Source of the DNA: Rotaria macrura
Taxonomy: Eukaryota; Rotifera; Eurotatoria; Philodinida; Philodinidae
Direction: 5' to 3'
DNA: 64,000 bases
Assembly (NCBI GenBank): GCA_900239685.1
Contig: OENT01000773.1
Coordinates: 1,217-65,216 of the forward strand
Shown here: positions 1-13,568 of the stretch, piece after piece
Position numbering within the stretch: the stretch's first letter is position 1
Layout of the letters: every line of letters begins with the position of its first letter
Translations under genes and position numbers: made by a program
Notes under the pieces: generated by a model
Databases searched by the model: none
What the model was told of the DNA's origin: nothing
What the model saw: the letters and a program-made list of their open reading frames with translations, nothing else

Positions 1-3000
1 GTTTGAGCTGAAATTCTGAGTTTATTCCTAAATATGTGAGGCCTATCTACTGTGAAAGATCAGCCAGATCGATGACGCTATTTGCACAACGGTGTGCAGG
101 AATAGGTCGTGTCTCAGTTGTCGATCAAGAGAAGTGTCTGTATGGTAAACATGAATGGGAAGAACACGAAGAATAAAATTTGTTGACCTATATAATGAAA
201 ATGATTTATTTGAGTTTCAACAAACATGTTTAGGCAGCGATAGAACAGCGAACGTCATTTGATTTGGTCACGGTCAATTTGCAAGAGGCCATCGAAATAA
301 CTTTCCTTCGCTTCATCGATTCAATTACATTGGAAGATGTTTTTTCTCGATGCTCAATTCATTATGTCGGTCGCCATTCATAAACGATATTTTTCCTACA
401 GCTACTCTCATCCACGACTGTTCCGGCACTAGATTACTTATCTAAATAAACCCATAGTTAACTTTCGCTTTGTTGCTTTGTCGCAAATAAAAATTTCACT
501 TTTTAAATTCGATGACATCCTCATCGAATTTTGTGATTTTAGTCGAAAAACTTGCCCAGGGAACATTCAACATTGCGATTTAATTCGTTTCACTTGACTT
601 CACTCAATTTGGATAGTTTAGTTCTGCAAGACCTCTAAAACAATGACGTAAACGAGACTTGACCTTGATCAAAGGATTAACTCGAATAAGATAAAATCGT
701 TTGGGAACAAACACACGAACAGTGATCACCTCTTTTCAACTGTTTTCACAATGTCGAAATTTTTCATTTTTCAGTCAATTTTTTCTTGTTACGCTGACTC
801 TGCTTTGCCGATGTATTTTTGCATTCCTGTTAAGGAAAACCGTCAGCAATGAAGAAGACACCAGATGATTGTTGACGATGAGCTCGCTCGAATACGATAA
901 CTTGTTTAAATCCGATCTAGTTGCGACGGTCACTTGTCGTCTAGACCATTTCATAGACATCTTATGAATGAAAAACATTTCGTCAGTGAGAAAAATTAGT
1001 CGATATGAGTCAAATAGAAATCCTAATTGTGAACGACGGTAATTTTTCTCCACTAGTCACACGATGTCTAATTGCGATAATTCTGTTTCGAAAAGTATAA
1101 TTTTCAAATGAACTTTATGTTAAATTGTCACTGTGAAAGAGACGATCAATTGTCAGTCACAATAAGATCTATCGACTAATGAGACAAAACAATAAGGGTT
1201 CGAGTGGAACAACGACGGACATGATCTGTTAGAATAGTCGATAAGAATGACAAAGGAGAATATTCTAGTTGAAGCTAAGCAAGCGTATTTTAATCAGTCC
1301 TTCGAAGTCAGTCTTGGCTAAAAACGATAACTTTCAATTTTTAATAGATACAACCCACAGTGATCATCTCCTTAAATCAACCTGAAAACGATTCGACGTT
1401 TAGCGACTTCGGCCATAGCAAAGCCAGAGGCATTGCTACTTTAATGCTGCATACTAAGAGCTTGAAGAAACTCTATCTCGTCGGTTCAACTGGTAGTCAA
1501 ACCGACCCTCAGTCTTCCTATGATATTAAATGACTTTTCAAGTATGATCATAAGAATTTATATTTCGATAAGATCTGTTTCGTTTGGATTCGCGGCAATG
1601 ACATGAATGTTGATGGAGGTCTTTCGAATAACTTTCACTAAACGCAAGAGAGAGCGGGTGGGTGTGGGTGTTGCCGGTGCACAAAAGAAGGCGAGCACCC
1701 ATCGAACCGTCTACTGTGGATATTTCTCACATGATTTATCGATTTATTCGATTTTGCAAACGTCCTAGAAATGATTTTCAGTGAGACAAAAGAAAAAGCA
1801 ACGATTAAAGTGATGTCTTTCTCCGGCAATGCTAAAAAACCTATTAGAACGTAGATAAGAATAGATGTCATATGAGAATAATTGAATTTAAATATTTGAA
1901 ACTGGCGAAGTTTGTGGATGTTCTATCGATAGTTCGAATCTGCAAGTTCTGATATTAAACAAAACCAATGAGAAAAGGCAGAACAGTCAAAAAACAATCT
2001 AATCTGAGCATCAGTCCGGCAGGGTGTTGCATGTCTGGTTACCGATTGTTTTTACAATGAGAATGAACTATTTCAAATAATCATAGTTGATGTAGGGCAA
2101 AATATTGTCCTAATAGCCAAATGAGAATCAGACGAAAAACGGTTGATTCTCGTTGCATGGAATACTTATTCCATTTTGTTATTTCGTAGAAAATTAAACG
2201 TCGAATACAATGGTCGCGAGTCTAATTATCTTACTCGCCCTCGTTTCATTTTCTTTAACAGATTATTTGCCAACGACGATTCTTTCATTCGATCTGTTCA
2301 AGAAATTTATTGACAACAGTATAAGAACTACACATTGAACAACCAGGTTCACTTTACGATTCTGTTGAAAAGCAAACGTATTCTAATTTGCAGGCATCGA
2401 AATGTGAAAATGCTGAGATATTTAGCTGCAAAAGCCCGCCTTCTCTCGGAGAAAGAAAAATAGATTTCGTGATTTCTACATGGCTGGATAGAGCCACGTG
2501 TCAAATCTCCAGTCCATAACAATTCATTGATTTAATAATGAGATTGAACAATGCAACATGGGTTTTTCCGCGAACAATCGTACGCAAAAGCTGTCATTGT
2601 TTGAAGGCTTCGAAAATTCTCTCTGAATTGTCGTAAATAAAGAACATCGTTTTGCTTTTTCATATGGTGGGCTCTAATCACTTATCGGCGGCGAATTAGT
2701 CACACCTCCTTTTTGGCTATGCACGAATTGCGATCGAAAATTAAGCCAATTAAGAAAAAAACGGTCGCAATTGGGAATGAATAATATGACGTTGATCTCA
2801 TTTTCTATTCGATTGCCAATTGCGAGCACTTTCGATTGATTAGTAATCGATGCATATGATGATGAGTTGCACTGTAATGACAATGTTGATATAAAAGCGT
2901 GAAAAAAAGATCGCTAGTGAATATCACTCAACAGATACGAAATTTGCTTGGACAGCAACCGAAAAAGGTGACAAGGCCATTCTATACAATAATCACGTTA

Positions 3001-4666
3001 GCAAAAAGAATTTATATGTTCAAGATGAAGATTTTGATTCATGTCAAAACGTTTTGCGTGCTGTTTCTCATCGCTATATCTACATTATAAAAAATACTGA
3101 AGATAGTAGTGATGAAGAATTATCTTTTTTCTCCAGGCGTTTTTTCAATAATTTTTTTTCAGTCAAAAGCGCTGGCTGGTTGATAATTTAAAAAGTGGTC
3201 GTAATTTGGAAGCTACGTCCTTTTCATATCAGTTGATCGAGGGAGAACGATCAAATAACAATGATGGAACTGATATGCATTTTTCTCAAGATAGAATCTT
3301 TGCTGTTTACGCTTGGCTGGCCTCCGGATTTCCTCCCCAATCTAAATTGTAGAAAGATGGAATGAATGTCAAAACTTAGGCCATCACCAGCTCTGCAACA
3401 TAACGGAGTCCGATTTTGTTTGTAAATGTTTGCTAAATCTAGTCAATCTCGACAAAAACCTTCTGAGGGTTCAGAGCCTTACAGAAGCACTTCTCTAGAA
3501 AGTCAAACTAAGAAGAAATCAGCCAAAAGGGCCCTATGAAATTGTAGCTGTAGGTCTTGGCTGCGGTTTAAAATCAACCGGCAGGCTTCTATAGTTTGAG
3601 ACGACTGAGAAATGTAGGACGCATGAACACCGATATTTTCATCGGCAATCTTTGTCGAACGCTTCTTTAACTCAATTTATCGAACTGAGAATTTTCTTGT
3701 GAGACAACAAGTTCGAAATAGATCTTCCACGGATAATTCACTTATTACGTGGACAAGCTGTCCCGTTTTTTTCGGGTCTTTTGCGAGCCGTGATCTTCTT
3801 TGCTGAAAATGTCATCAAGATTGGATAGTTGTTGGTGGCCAGAGGAAGGTGTCAAGAGTGCTGCATGTACGTCAAGGAAACAATGGACGAGACAACAACA
3901 TGATCATGTCTACGTAAACCAATGCACGTTCTCATTCTCATTTTCAACCTCGCCTTCATTCACAGCCACAAATAGTTCTCTGTTTAGTGACAGTTAACAT
4001 GGAAAGCTTTTTTCTACTTCCATAATCTTGCGGATATTTTTTACTTAAACAAACGGGATTTTCCACGAAGAACCTTTCGTGCGTGTCTGCTGAATAACTA
4101 TTTGACGAAGCATATTGTGTGTCGTTAGCTTTATTTGATTAATCTCCAACGATTCGTCAATTTTTATATTGTTTTTCCTAGTGTAAAATATAAAGATGCG
4201 TCAAAAAAACGATCGTCGCATTCGACATGTTCTAAGTTTAGAAGTCAATTGATAAAAAATATTTTTTGACAGGATAGTCTTCTTATTTGTATCTCGGAGT
4301 AATTCTTGTTTGACATTCTAAGATGCAATCAGCAACCAGTATTTTAGTATATTTTAATACTAAATCAATTGAGACATGTTATGACTTGGTGATGACCATT
4401 TGCAACTCGAAAATTTGAACAATTACCTAGTTGAGCATAATAAAATCAATTCATTCGATTCTTCATAAGACTGCAACACATTAAAAATCTAAGAAATTTT
4501 CATCTGACTTCCAATGAAAAACAAAAGATACTCGTAGCTGATTTCTTATAGAAGACAAAGCTGAAGAAAAGTCTCGGTTTATTCATATTTAAATATTCAT
4601 ACGATTCTTTTACAAAAAGAAGCGTAAGTAGAACAAAGAAAAAAACATATTCGCAGTTGGATTTAC
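1..4666. other. gene-poor region, no intact gene
   Basis: No open frame here has a recognisable domain or a convincing chain of exons. The short frames at 775-1053, 1638-1871, 2674-2883, 2899-3090 and 3800-3997 have no family resemblance and look like chance. A short GGGTGTGGGTG run lies at about 1656-1670. The only coding trace is a leucine-rich-repeat-like remnant, listed separately. Confidence 0.6.
1402..1625 (+). pseudogene. possible leucine-rich-repeat remnant
   Basis: One frame from 1402 reads a stretch containing SLKKLYLVG, which resembles the LxxLxLxx core of an RI/NLR-type leucine-rich repeat. About 70 bases later, in a related reading, comes WIRGNDMNVDGG, which resembles the end of a repeat (LRGNxIxxxGG). 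The frame is interrupted between them and nothing upstream or downstream extends it. It is most simply a decayed fragment of one of the LRR genes common in rotifer genomes, but two short matches could be chance. Confidence 0.25.
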
Positions 4667-7600
4667 TTATAACCACACCAAAACTGTATCTTCATCCAAT
4701 GTGTTCGCCGCTTCTGTGCGAAAACGACGAGTACTGGAAATCTGCAAATGACGCAGTCTTTTATCATTAAGTTGACCATGTTTATAACAACCAGTAAGAG
4801 TAAGAAAACTTAATTTCGAAAGACCATTTATAAGTATATGTGCCATATCAACAAGTCGAGGATCAGTTCCATGCAGCTCTATGACTTGTAAGTCAGGTAG
4901 TCGCTCGACGATTAAATGGGCAATATTTAACAAATTTGGTTGTCGCGAAGCAGTGAAAAGGTTGAGTTGTTCTAAGCCATTTGACATGAGCGTGTTGCAC
5001 AAAGAAACATCGTTAATAAGACCGATGAAAATTTCCTCTTTCAGATCGATTGTAGGTATATATTCTGATCTATAATGCAATTCTAGAATACGCAGCTTAG
5101 TTGCTTTCGAAAGGAGCAGGTGAAGATGAGATGAATTGAATGGTTGATCAATATCAAGCCACGTAATTTGATGCCACGGAACGATAGATGGCGAGAAAGA
5201 AAGAAATTCAGCGTTGATTTGATCACAATCCTGCCTCAGTATAATCCTAATGCAGCGAAGAAATTGTTCGTTGATAGCACGTCCATTATATGAACATCGA
5301 CTTCGTCTAAATTCAAAAAATGTCTGTTATAAGAAAAAGACAAGTGTCTATTTATACTCATGCACGACATTTTGGCGTAGATATGAATAGACACATAGAT
5401 ATCTATCCATTCTTGGTAATGTTACAGCTCTAATATAATACCTGTCTTCGTCTAAAACGAGATCTAATTCAGTTGGCATTGATGCTTTGAGCTGTTGAAA
5501 CGTATCGGATAGGATTTTGCTTGTTTCCCCTAATGAGACAACAGTTCTAACACACCATATGACATCATACGAATATAGACATTGACTGGATAGCATTGAC
5601 AGTAAATGGTGAAGAACGTGGAGATCAGTCAGCTTCCCCCATAATGTGAAGCTCGTCAATAAAAATAAAACATCGTGCTCAAACAATTGATCAACTGATT
5701 CCAGATCAATCACAGCGTTATACCATTTTATTTTTAGCCGGCGTAGATTTCCAGCAAGGCCTTTATTAATGGGAGAGATTCGACTAAAACGAATCAACAC
5801 GACTATTTTGCAGCAATACAAAAATGCATAACTTATACCATTAAACTTCTTATGAAACACGTCATTTTCTCTAGCTTATCTAGACCAGATCGCACATCAG
5901 TGTTCATTCTATAGACAATACTCGGTGTTTCTTTATTCCGACTGCTCTTCTCTGGTCGATGTAGAGAAATTATGCAGATTTTTTAAAGAAAATTTAACCT
6001 AACTAAAACAGTTTCATATCCTAGAATTATGTCTAAACAACGCAGAACGAGTTAAAATCTTTTCCTAACGTAATCGTATCTCTAGACATAATTATTTCGA
6101 AGATTTCTCTATCTCTTAAGTAGATCTTCGATATGACTTTTTCCTGATTCTCCACTCGAGTAGCTGTCTATTGGTTAATGCTCACCAAATCCTAGTCGTG
6201 ATAAAGTCATGAAAGAAATTGAAAACAAGTTCCCATTACAGGAACAAATCAAATGTTTCCCAGGCGAACAGCTTGTAATATGCTCATGAAACAGTTGACA
6301 ATGTCTAGCAAGAAAGTCCTGCTCTATGGACAAACCTCGAGGTGTGCATAGGTCAAGCCCGGGAAAAAAGTCCTCCAAGGATTCACCTTAAGGCTCCGAA
6401 TATCTTCTTGAATATTTAGTCTCTCCATTGAAACGACCCATACATTTTTCAAATATATTGCCTTTTATTGCCAAGTAATTTTCACTTTCTGTGAAAGTCT
6501 TCACCTTCTTCGACATCTTTCACCTTTGGTTTTTCTAGGAGTGTTTTTCAGAAAAGTTCATTCGACATTCAAAGTCTTTTTCATAACAACTTCTGCTATT
6601 GTGTTCCGAGTTAATTAACTGCAATTAGTAAGCATTCTTTCGAATTTTCATCGTTTATTCAGTCGAATATGTTCCGATCTCAATTCTTAAATAAGTAGCG
6701 ATGAATGACCTAATGGGGATTGAAGAAAAGCGTCTTTCTTCCAAAAACCAATCGGAAAATGTCACAATAATAAATTCAAACTGCAGTCCTGCAGGTTAAG
6801 ACTGTTTTGAACCCTTAACCTACCCTGTCCTGTAGGTTAGGACAGATTATGGTAGGTTAAGGTTGTCCTGCGGAACTCTATTTCAAATATTGACGAAATA
6901 GATGGAGCTGTGTCACTTCTGAAAGGGGAAAACTCATTAAAACTAGGAATGATACAAACAATAACTTTGCTCTTCATCTCAAATTCGAGTGCACAATATT
7001 GATCATTCCTTTTTACATGTATTCATCTAAAACTACGTATGAACGCTCACAGTTGATTAATTTCTCAGTTTTCTTATAAATATAACGTAGATTTGAAAAC
7101 CCTATGAATAACTCATTTGCAACTGCTCAGCCGTTTAACATTTTCTCTCGATTATTCGTGTTTGACTCGAAAAGTGAATGCGAATCATTCAAAATGTATC
7201 ATATAAATTGACTAATCAAGCAGTTTTCAGTAGAATGCCTTTTGATAAAATGATAAGATACGTTCTCTTCTATCACACAGTTTAGATTGAGCTCGTAGGT
7301 TAAAATACAGATGATGTTAACGAAAGAAACTTACTTGTTTTCACCATGTCTTAGTGAATGTTTTTCAGGTAGCCAAGGGTCAGTCCGCGCATAGCTGAGT
7401 TCTTCCAGTTGTGGAAGATATTGAAATAAATAGGAAAGAAAGCTTGGTGAACATCGAACTGCAAGTGATTGTAAATTCGCAAGACTTGTTTGTATAGGCA
7501 TAAACGCTCTCTCAGATGGTAGAACGAGTTGACTGTCTAGAGTACAATGGATGAATCGCCGGAAGTGAAGAATGCATGTACGTAATGAAGGAAATAAGTG

Positions 7601-8104
7601 AAAGATTCGATCATAGTAGGCACCTTCAGGCACACCTATAAACGAATAAGTAGCACGACAATCAAATGAAAAGCGTATAGTAAACATGTTAACAGAAATA
7701 ATCGGCGACGCTGAGTTGAGAATCAATTCGAAAGAAGAACGTGTTATATCATGTAAAGATAAACAACGAAGATTGATAAATCTCGATTGATGTGATGCTA
7801 ACCATAAACCATTATCAATAGCTAATCTATCTGAGACACATAACGAAGTCAGACGATTACAAATATTTTCTTGCGATAAATGTCGATAATAAAATTCGGT
7901 CACGTCCATACTCATTCCATTGAAGCCCAGATAAACGGGCATAATTGATATATTATCAATGATAGTAGCGAATCGTGAATTCAAATTAGAAAAAACATTG
8001 AATACTTCATGAAACTGGAAATAAATAAATATTTCGTAGAGTAATTCGACCGAGAGATGCTCGAATGTTGTTATCATAGTTCGTCTTAACGTCGACCTAT
8101 TCAA
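4667..8104 (-). CDS. F-box/LRR-like protein, three exons, ~613 aa
   Basis: Likely substrate-receptor subunit of an SCF-type ubiquitin ligase. The F-box lies near the N-terminus (residues ~12-45, FEHLSVELLYEIFIYF). The rest is an irregular leucine-rich region of the kind seen in the large bdelloid F-box family, ending in the typical DEDTVLVWL. Proposed exons are 8104-7335, 5783-5369 and 5323-4667. The first donor is GTAAGT, and the first junction restores phase 2/1 exactly. The second intron is only 42-45 bp, because two donors three bases apart fit equally. Together they give 614 codons with the stop, about the usual length for this family. The first intron, 1551 bp, is far longer than the other introns in this part of the window. 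An alternative is that 5' and 3' parts belong to two adjacent damaged copies, but the exact phase match and complementary coverage favour one gene. The target protein cannot be inferred. Confidence 0.75.
6781..6872. repeat. short imperfect inverted repeat in the F-box intron
   Basis: A segment with two mirrored arms: CCTTAACCTACCCTGTCCT (6813-6831) faces AGGACAG...GGTAGGTTAAGG (6839-6862). They are flanked by further copies of the AGGTTA motif and by GTCCTGC at both sides. It lies inside the long first intron of the F-box gene and could be a small non-autonomous element or a structured intronic relic. No target-site duplication was identified. Confidence 0.5.
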
Positions 8105-8374
8105 TATTGTTATTGTGCATCATTCTTATACAATCGCTTCATGAACAACAGCACTAAGCGTCATTGTTCTTTATGAGCATAGCCACCCGAATAAGATGAT
8201 ATGAATTATTGCTATTCGTCAACTTCATCGGTCATCGTATTACAATTTGTCTTGTCTTTTCTTTCGATCACTTTTATCTCCATAGCGTCTCCATTACGCG
8301 TGATCATAAAATTTTTCCAACAGCCCTCAATTATCCGTTTTGCTTATATACAATTCCTTTTTTTCACATTACTT

Positions 8375-8817
8375 ATGCCACATCATTTTCTGGAAAAGAA
8401 TGGATAAGACTTACGAATAATAATTGGAGCACCGATTACTTTCTACCGTCATATGTCATCGTTTGACTTTCGGTCATTATGTTTTTNTTTTTCTAATCGG
8501 TGCGAGGCCGAAAAATATAAGACATGAAAATTCTGTTCGTCTTCAATAAACTTTGAACATCACTTCGATAGAATTTCGGCGAAAAAGAAATAATACTACT
8601 TTTCTTTATTAAAACAAAGCAACTAAACTCACCATAGCATAGGAAGTAAAACAGGCTGTACCGTTTATTCAGTATCATGTGACATCGCAATGTCGCTCAT
8701 ATAATTGATTGTCCTTCTCATTCGACCACATCTCAGCTTGCCTTCTTCACATCAAAAGCGAGAAAATTTATGTTAATTTCACTCACGTGCTCTCGTCAAA
8801 ATTAGTATTTCGTTTTT
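8375..8817 (+). repeat. left inverted arm of the 4.36-kb unit
   Basis: Runs from ATGCCACATC to GTATTTCGTTTTT. It is the reverse complement of 12296-12733 apart from one substitution near its outer end and the N-containing T-run near 8487. Confidence 0.85.
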
Positions 8818-11800
8818 TAATACAGCATAGAAAACTCAAAGCAATTTAGAATTGGTGCTAAGATCTGTCATGCAGAGAGAGGGGGAGGATGGCCGCTAAA
8901 ACTTCAACTTGAAATTTACACTCGCTATTTTCTTCGGTAATACGCGTGAGTTCCACAAAAGTAAGTGCATGGTGACTTCGGGATTACAATCACATTTCGA
9001 TTACAAAATTTCATTTACAGGTCCAAGAATGCAGTTGGAGACCATAGCAACAGCTTTGATTAATCAGGCCCAAGTGTTAATCGACCTCATGTCTATGGGT
9101 GTGATCTGAGGGAGGCTGGGGGGGGGGTCGGCTCAGTCCCCTTTAAACAGGTCTTAGTCCTCCATAGGAAAAATAAAACTCTGTGAAAAAATAAGTTTAA
9201 TCCCGCCCCCCTCCCCCGAGAATTTTTTCTGGTCGCGGCCCTACTCATGTCCAGAGATTCTTGAAGACAATGGGCTCTTCATACCACACATCCATTCCGT
9301 GCACATTCTTTTAGGTTAAATTTGCTAAGATTTACTGAAATTATTATATTTTCATTTCGGCATTCATAAGCATTGGTTTATTACACTGAGTATTATTAGA
9401 AGAAAAAGTAAATTTAACAGTTATTTTATCGACGACTAATCATAATTTTTAATCAACACAATACAAGTGAATAAAGCATGTTGGCAGAATGAAAATGATT
9501 TAAATATAAATGTCTGCTTGGTTTCTACATTTCACTGAAGGCGCTGGTTTTATTTCTCATGATCATGTCTTCATGACATGTTAATCTTACTCTCCGCGTA
9601 TGGTATTCTTTTGTCCAGACTAGATGAATAAATAGATTATTTATTAACGCTGAACTATTTCGTCTCATATGATGACGTTCTCATTCATGATGAATTCAAT
9701 TTCATATATCTATAGTATAACTCGGTATTATAAATCAATCAAACCTTTTTATCAACCTCTCGTACAATGAATTGACTATAGTTTCACGATGTACTCAAAA
9801 TAAAATTGTCGTATTAAAAGGATGTAGGCTTGACTGTGTATTAAAAGTATCAATAGAATATCGAAATCATCCACATCCAGATAAGATAACTTGTAATTTA
9901 ATTTGTAAAATAGAGCACCAATCATCACAAACATGAACTACACCCGACTTACCCAGTTTCATCCATCTATGAGCTCGCGTTTGTCGAGAATCTAATGATT
10001 GCTCCTACAAACACAAAGAATAATTTATTCTTCCTGTCAATTTTTTTCTCCGAAAGTAAGACATCGCCTAATAATTTAGTTGTATTACTTTTTCTAAAGA
10101 GGCAACCGCAGAATAAGTTGAGATAAAAAAAGAAAAGTTGGTGAGGGGTAAAACAATATCTTCATTTTCACTTTCATCGCCGAACGAATAAAAGTTTCGC
10201 TACATTGTATCGTGCGATTAAGAACTAATTATTTTATATTAAGTTACAGAAGACTAAATTAACACAGAAAGGCAAAAAGTTCATCATAAGTAGTTAGTTA
10301 TAAGTCTGAAGCATCTTGACCGATCTGAGCATTAGAAATTAATTCACTGAAATCAACAAAAAGGGCGTGGGTGTTGGTAGGTGCAGGTGTGGATGACAGA
10401 CGTTCTTTTATCAGCAATCAGACGCAGACACCCAGATCAACCTCTACCGCGCATTCACACCTTCATTTATCAAAACTCAGATCAAAACGTCTATTCCCAT
10501 TCCCACCCAAATGCTCACCCATCTCTCACATACACACCCTCCTCTATTAGCATCCAGACCAAGATTCATATCCTCTTTCAGAATCTTTATTTTTATGAAC
10601 TTTTTTCGACATTTTTGCTTTCAACCAAAGTTGAGTTTACCCGAAAAACACCTTGTACATGACTCTACTCAAAAGGTTTTGAGATGATTTTTTACCGATC
10701 GATAGAGCACAGTCTCAGCTACCTATCTTGGCGAGAAAATTTGTCACAAAAATCAAAAACGTTACAGTCGTTGTACCAACGTCGATTGATTTTCTTACTA
10801 CATTCACCCTCGGTTACTCTACAGTCAAATACTTTAATGCAAGGAAGACAAAAACTGATAACATGATGTTTTGCATGAGACAACAACAAAAAAAGACAAT
10901 CAAATCTTAGAAATGTGGCACGCAGCATGGCGCACACTCGTTTCGTCGAAATATTTGCTAGGGTCTCTTCCTTACTGTTCCTATTTCGTCGAAAAATTAA
11001 ATTGTATTGAAAAACATCACAATCAAACCAATCAGCTCCATTGCTTTGATTGTCTTTAAAAATTGTCTTCTAACTAAACTCATTAGAAATAGTCGAACTA
11101 TTTTGGCGATGTTTACTTTGAGAATTATATATACATATGATCGAGAAAAAGATATCATTGCATATGCAATACATATTTAACTGAAAAAACCCTTTTTGTC
11201 TATTGTTTCAACTAAATGTAACAATTCAACTTAAATCAATGATAATTTTCACGATACACATCTATCTTTTCTCGTATATTTTTTGTATGCATCCCTAATA
11301 TTGTTTTCTGATAAGCTTTTGTCAGAACATATTTACTATTATTATACATCACCTTTCGCTAGCATGATTTTAGAAAATCTAAGTAGACAGGTTATATCCT
11401 CTCTCTCTCTCTCTCTTTTGAATAAGTTTCACTTCTCGACGAAACAAGACCTAACATGCAGCATTAATTGATGATAAAATGTATTTGTAAGAGAGCAAGT
11501 ATGAATCAGAGTGCTCTCTTTTATTGAAACAATAAACTGTTAAACATATCTCATTTAAAACAGTTATTAATTACCCTTTGGAAACTATTTAAACAACGGG
11601 TTGAATTTCTCATTATTTAACATTTTGTCTAATCCTATTGAAAATTGAAATTCAACATTATCTATATTTGATTTTGAACAGTTAATGTTCTATCGATATT
11701 ACATTTCGGAGTGAGTGTTGTATTAAATAAATGCGGAAACTTCGGACTTATGTCCGAGAGTTATGTGTACTTCAAAAAGTGAATGAGACAAATCAGTCAT

Positions 11801-12295
11801 TCTAGAATGTGCGTACGGAAGAAGTATCTTGGTAAACCTTTTTGGGAAACTCCAAAACTACTGATCATCTCAGACATATCTAGGCAATTTTGTTTCTAGA
11901 GGGTGTGGGTGTACATTTGAGACCTTTTTGCAGCCAATGTTTTGTTAGAAAGCTCGATTTGGTTAAAAACTAATATCAGATTCGGAATCAGCGTTAAAAA
12001 CTGAGTCGATTTATATACGTTGTGCAGAATTCTGAGAAAAAAGTTTTTTTTGAAAAAATCCCTGTACCCCACCTCAGGGATTGCTTGGTGAAAAATGACA
12101 ATTTTTTCAATAACTGAGCCATTTCTCGACGGATCCTTCTCATCTTCGAACTTGACCTAGATATTGATTAGACTATTCTGTGCACAAAATTTCAACTCAA
12201 TCGAATGTAATTGTGAAGAGTTATCGGATAAACGGACGGCCGGCCGGACGGACACACTGACCGATTTTAGTAGTGTGCTCACTTTTTGAGTACAC

Positions 12296-12733
12296 AAAAA
12301 CGAAATACTAATTTTGACGAGAGCACGTGAGTGAAATTAACATAAATTTTCTCGCTTTTGATGTGAAGAAGGCAAGCTGAGATGTGGTCGAATGAGAAGG
12401 ACAATCAATTATATGAGCGACATTGCGATGTCACATGATACTGAATAAACGGTACAGCCTGTTTTACTTCCTATGCTATGGTGAGTTTAGTTGCTTTGTT
12501 TTAATAAAGAAAAGTAGTATTATTTCTTTTTCGCCGAAATTCTATCGAAGTGATGTTCAAAGTTTATTGAAGACGAACAGAATTTTCATGTCTTATATTT
12601 TTCGGCCTCGCACCGATTAGAAAAAACATAATGACCGAAAGTCAAACGATGACATATGACGGTAGAAAGTAATCGGTGCTCCAATTATTATTCGTAAGTC
12701 TTATCCATTCTTTTCCAGAAAACGATGTGGCAT
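12296..12733 (-). repeat. right inverted arm of the 4.36-kb unit
   Basis: Reverse complement of 8375-8817. Just inside it (12230-12295) sits a GC-rich GGACGG-type stretch followed by a GTGTGCTCAC/GAGTACAC hairpin, which the left arm lacks. The interior is therefore asymmetric. Confidence 0.85.
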
Positions 12734-12864
12734 CACATTTATTTATCATCAAAAGGAAAAGTCGCTTTGGTTCGACAGAAGCAGAAAAACGTTTTTTACA
12801 TATAGCAAAAACGTAATTGTTGTACATGAAAAAATATTGTTTTTTAACGTAGAAAAATTGATGT

Positions 12865-13302
12865 TCATTGAAACATATGTACTATGGAATTTGCTGTTGG
12901 ATCTATATGGAAAAGAGTTAGAATTGATTTTATAGAGGATTTCACTGTACCTCCAACTGCAAGTGTATGGACAGTGTTCCAATTGTTGTATGTGATTGGA
13001 ACTTTTGTTGTTCGTATAAATTTTACTTCATGCGATAGGATATGTCGCACTTCAGCCGACAGATGAAATAATGGTTCAAGATTTGGCGATTTTTCGTTCG
13101 CTTGTAATGCATCGATTGTAGCGTACTCATCTGCCATTGTTAATGTAATTGTTTTAGGTAAACGATCTGTTACTTCAGTTTTTATTTGTTTTGGTACTTC
13201 ATTAGGCTTGGTGAGAGTCATCAAAACCAAATAATGCTGCGGTAATATTACCGTTTGGCCATAATAATCTGCAATGACGTTCAGCTGTCTCGGCATGTTC
13301 AA
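12865..13302 (-). CDS. hypothetical protein, 145 aa, unknown family
   Basis: A single open frame starting MNMPRQLNVIADYYGQ and ending at VHMFQ. Codon choice looks coding-like (many GAA, ACA, AAA), the protein is mixed alpha/beta in composition, and there is no membrane segment or signal peptide. I recognise no domain. It ends 130 bp from the outer end of the inverted-arm unit, so it could be a fragment of a longer gene cut by that insertion. It faces away from the decayed plus-strand coding region that begins about 270 bp upstream of its start. Confidence 0.4.
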   Translation of the reverse strand: MNMPRQLNVIADYYGQTVILPQHYLVLMTLTKPNEVPKQIKTEVTDRLPKTITLTMADEYATIDALQANEKSPNLEPLFHLSAEVRHILSHEVKFIRTTKVPITYNNWNTVHTLAVGGTVKSSIKSILTLFHIDPTANSIVHMFQ

Positions 13303-13568
13303 AACTATCTACAGATCGACACATTGTAAGTTTCGATTATTTTGAAAACGAAAATTTCTTACTACTTCTTTACCATCAGCGTTCCGACTGGAATTAGAAA
13401 AAAAAATGGTTTTGTGCACTTGGCTTATTGAACAAAACGTATTGGTAAACTTTAGTTGTGTAAGCAAACCGTGTCAGTGTGTATACATCGAAATTTACGG
13501 TGTAATCTAGAAAAAACATGTTCATTTTACATTTGTTAAACGATATATTCGCTTCATTGTTAAAAGAG

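Larger units (their letters stand above)
8375..12733. mobile_element. 4.36-kb unit with ~440-bp near-identical inverted arms (foldback-like)
   Basis: The left arm (8375-8817) and right arm (12296-12733) are reverse complements over about 440 bp, with one visible substitution near the outer end and one ambiguous N within a T-run of the left arm. Each arm also contains an internal hairpin (GCACCGATTA facing TAATCGGTGC, ~8431-8506 in the left arm). The 3.5-kb interior has no transposase or other long ORF. It holds AT-rich DNA, a G/C-tract stretch (~9111-9240), a CT microsatellite (~11398-11418), and a GGACGGCCGGCCGGACGG motif (~12233). Flanks show only an imperfect candidate duplication (CACATTACTT / CACATTTATT). 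A large non-autonomous foldback DNA element fits best. A segmental inverted duplication or an assembly artefact cannot be excluded. The 65-aa frame mirrored in both arms is probably not a protein. Confidence 0.6.

Noticed and set aside
8493-8690. 65-aa ORF repeated identically at 12423-12620
   Set aside because: Its identity is explained by the inverted arms. The translation has no domain and lies across arm sequence with hairpins; not treated as a gene.
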